From B10-G9 sp963712165 (GTDB lineage: Bacteria > Chloroflexota > Anaerolineae > Anaerolineales > UBA11858), in the NCBI GenBank assembly GCA_963712165.1, contig CAVQGY010000002.1, positions 930,001 through 994,000 of the forward strand: 64,000 nt of DNA, written 5' to 3'. The position numbers and the translations under genes were made by a program. This document shows positions 62,195 through 64,000 of the stretch, one piece after another. How positions within the stretch are numbered: position 1 is the stretch's first letter; each line of letters opens with the position of its first letter. The notes beneath the pieces are model-generated. The model was not told the origin of the DNA and searched no databases. It was given only the letters and a program-made list of their open reading frames with translations.

Positions 62195-63673
62195 TCATGC
62201 CCTGCTGCCAGGTGGCGTAGTGGTTGATTTTTCAGCAACGCGCTCAGCGACCGCGACCATCAGCGCCAGCGCACCCAGGAAGACAACCAGATAAAGAGCC
62301 ACCAGAGCCAGGCTGGTGCCGTTGATCCAGGCCCCGTAAAGCAGGCCGGCTACCGTGCTGAACAGTGATACCCAGGCTACGTAGACCCAGGCCTTAAGGC
62401 GACCGATGATCGAGGCAGTGATCAGGATGCTCTGCAGGCTGAGTTCCGGATCGGAGATCAGGTAAGCCAGCAAAGGGCCTCTGTGCATGCCCAGGTCGAG
62501 AAACATTTGGGCGATGGGCACCTCTACCAGGGTAGGGAAGTACATGAAGACACCAAAGATCACGCCCACAAAATTGCCCAGAACCGTATTCTGGCCGGCG
62601 ATAGCCTGGATCCATTCCGGTCTGATCAATTCCCGGATCATACCAACCACGAAGACGCCCCCGATCAGCAAGGGGAAGATCTGCTTGACAAAACGCCAGG
62701 TCTCCCATAGGAAGTCGCGGGTTTCATCTTCAGTCATCTGTTTTGAGAGCATCCAGGTCAGGAGCAGGATCGAGATCAGGACCCCGAAGAATTTCCCTGT
62801 AAACTGAAGAGTTGCTCCTCCAGTGTAGGGAGAGATTCCCAGGGCGGCGAAAAGCAAGGTCAGTCCCACCAAGCCGGTGGAGATCCAGGTCCAGGTATTA
62901 AAACCATCATGGATCTTTTCCAAACCTTTCCAGGCTGTCAAACCGATCAGGAGCAGCAGGCCGATCAGGAGCGCGCCCTGGGCAGTGACCCCCTCTTCTC
63001 CCCGGGCGGCATCGAATGGAATCCAGCTTAATAAAGCATCTTGAAGGTTATGGACCCAGGCCCAGGAAAGATCGACCTGGAAGTAAGTAGTTTTCAGGAT
63101 ATCGATCTGGAATGTGCCAGCAATCAGGAGGACAACCAGAACCAGCAGGAAAATCAAGCTGGCCGGGCGCATGGAAGCCTGACCCGCGAATAGCAGATCG
63201 GTCTTTTTGTCATGTTCCTCGTCAGACTTGCGGAAGATCAGTGCCATAAGGATGCCCACGCCTATGCCAAAAGCTATCGAAAGCACCAACCGGGCAATTG
63301 CCAGATCCATACCGATCACCGCGCCGGTGTAGGTCAGGGCCAGGATATTGACGGCAGGGGCGACAAACAGGAAAGTGATGGCCGGTCCTAATCCTGCGCC
63401 CTTTTTATGAATGCCTGCAAAGAGTGGGATCACCGTGCAGGAGCAGACCGCCAGCAGGAAGCCGGCTGCAGCTGCTGCGGGATATGAGATGAATTTAGGT
63501 GTGTTTCGACCCAGATAACGGGTGATTATTTCCTTGGGAATCAGGGCGGTCATAGCGCCGGCAATATAAAATGCCGGCAGTAAACAAAGAAGAACATGGG
63601 CCGCCAGATAGGAGGCCAGATTACCAACACCGCTGAAGAAAAGTCCGGTAACGTATTGTAAAGCTGTGGACAT
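62195..63673 (-). CDS. ArsP/YraQ-type permease (DUF318)
   Basis: 492 aa with about eleven hydrophobic segments in two halves. The first half carries LLAVCSCTVIPLFAGIHKKGAG, the Cys-containing motif of ArsP-like permeases, and FLFVAPAVNILALTY; the second has FGVFMYFPTLVEVPIAQMFLDLG. Such proteins export methylated arsenic or related metalloid species. The gene next on this strand is a thioredoxin-like protein, an arrangement common for ArsP/YraQ permeases. Whether the cargo is arsenic is inferred. Confidence 0.88.
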   Translation of the reverse strand: MSTALQYVTGLFFSGVGNLASYLAAHVLLCLLPAFYIAGAMTALIPKEIITRYLGRNTPKFISYPAAAAAGFLLAVCSCTVIPLFAGIHKKGAGLGPAITFLFVAPAVNILALTYTGAVIGMDLAIARLVLSIAFGIGVGILMALIFRKSDEEHDKKTDLLFAGQASMRPASLIFLLVLVVLLIAGTFQIDILKTTYFQVDLSWAWVHNLQDALLSWIPFDAARGEEGVTAQGALLIGLLLLIGLTAWKGLEKIHDGFNTWTWISTGLVGLTLLFAALGISPYTGGATLQFTGKFFGVLISILLLTWMLSKQMTEDETRDFLWETWRFVKQIFPLLIGGVFVVGMIRELIRPEWIQAIAGQNTVLGNFVGVIFGVFMYFPTLVEVPIAQMFLDLGMHRGPLLAYLISDPELSLQSILITASIIGRLKAWVYVAWVSLFSTVAGLLYGAWINGTSLALVALYLVVFLGALALMVAVAERVAEKSTTTPPGSRA

Positions 63674-63764
63674 GAAAGAACCCTTAGCCCTTGCAGATAG
63701 TTGAATTAATCGTGACTGAGAGACCCAGACGAAGCAGGATTATGTCCTGGCTGAATTCTGGAAA

Positions 63765-64000
63765 TCATTCCAATGCGCTGGTCAGGAAAGAAGTGATCTC
63801 TCCCTGAGAAGGGATCCTTCCGCTCGAAACGACCTTCTCGTTGATCACCAATCCTGGCGTGCTGATTACATCATATTCCAGGATTGATTGGTAGTCAGTG
63901 ACCTTTTCGACCTTTGCCTCTATCCCCAGAGTATCAACCGCTTTTTTTGTTTCCGCTTCAAGCTTCTTGCAGTTTGGGCACCCTGTCCCCAGGATTTTTA
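63765..64000 (-). CDS. Thioredoxin-like redox protein, partial
   Basis: The window edge cuts off the start. The visible 78 codons contain active site GTGCPNCKKLEAE, then the cis-Pro segment VISTPGLVINEKVV, matching the small MTH895/TM0996 thioredoxin family. It ends 91 bases upstream of the ArsP-like permease on the same strand, so they are likely one operon and the protein may reduce the permease or its cargo. Confidence 0.85.
   Translation of the reverse strand, partial: KILGTGCPNCKKLEAETKKAVDTLGIEAKVEKVTDYQSILEYDVISTPGLVINEKVVSSGRIPSQGEITSFLTSALE

Overview
The window looks like chromosomal DNA of an anaerobic member of the Chloroflexota, most likely class Anaerolineae. This is inferred from gene content, not from a marker gene. 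Clues are lipoproteins with LAAC-type lipoboxes followed by acidic/Pro-Thr linkers, a two-domain fasciclin lipoprotein, a MalT-like ATPase regulator ending in a BTAD domain, several aldehyde:ferredoxin oxidoreductase (AOR) paralogues, and many monocistronic genes preceded by an extended -10 box (TGn-TATACT type) with no clear -35.

Layout. 1-5.3 kb: a DNA-repair neighbourhood with a partial exodeoxyribonuclease III, a YcaQ-type crosslink glycosylase and an AlkC-like glycosylase, plus the fasciclin lipoprotein and a papain-like-fold protein. 5.5-7.7 kb: an HD-domain protein and small membrane/regulator genes. 8.2-26.8 kb: one long plus-strand block. It starts with the MalT/BTAD regulator and continues with SDR, CoA-transferase fused to a type-I periplasmic-binding domain, alpha/beta hydrolase, ketoacyl-synthase-III-like enzyme, acyl-CoA ligase, thiolase, DUF35 protein, a second alpha/beta hydrolase, and a complete branched-chain-amino-acid-type ABC importer. 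It reads as an import, CoA-activation and thiolysis module for an unidentified carboxylic or keto acid. 26.9-38.5 kb: galactokinase, a secreted purple-acid-phosphatase-like protein, a low-GC VTC / DUF4956 / CotH-kinase module, a NapC-type tetraheme plus HAO-like octaheme cytochrome pair, tRNA-Lys(CTT), and a lipoprotein hydrolase.

38.7-46.4 kb (minus strand): a nucleoside/BMP-type ABC importer whose binding protein is an almost perfect tandem duplication, and a DUF1152 gene. 46.5-59.4 kb (plus strand): ThDP enzyme, VOC protein, epimerase, LacI regulator, then AOR, UbiD, AOR, UbiX, LpdD, AOR. The two halves are separated by a pair of outward-facing promoters, each overlapping the same CAAACGTTTG palindrome. 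The simplest reading is one LacI-controlled regulon that imports a substrate and processes it through a ThDP enzyme, tungsten AORs and a prenyl-FMN decarboxylase. 59.4-64 kb (minus strand): a translationally coupled SDR and CrtI/RetSat-like flavoprotein, then an ArsP-like permease next to a thioredoxin-like protein.

Two ABC-transporter genes (livG-like at 22692-23458, NupP-like permease at 39645-40728) each carry one frameshift inside otherwise intact operons. Sequencing error or real inactivation cannot be told apart here. The best candidates for undescribed biology are the CoA-transferase/periplasmic-binding-protein fusion, the AOR/UbiD/UbiX/LpdD cluster with its divergent LacI operators, the ketosynthase III lacking His and Asn, the duplicated BMP receptor, and the low-GC VTC/DUF4956/CotH module.
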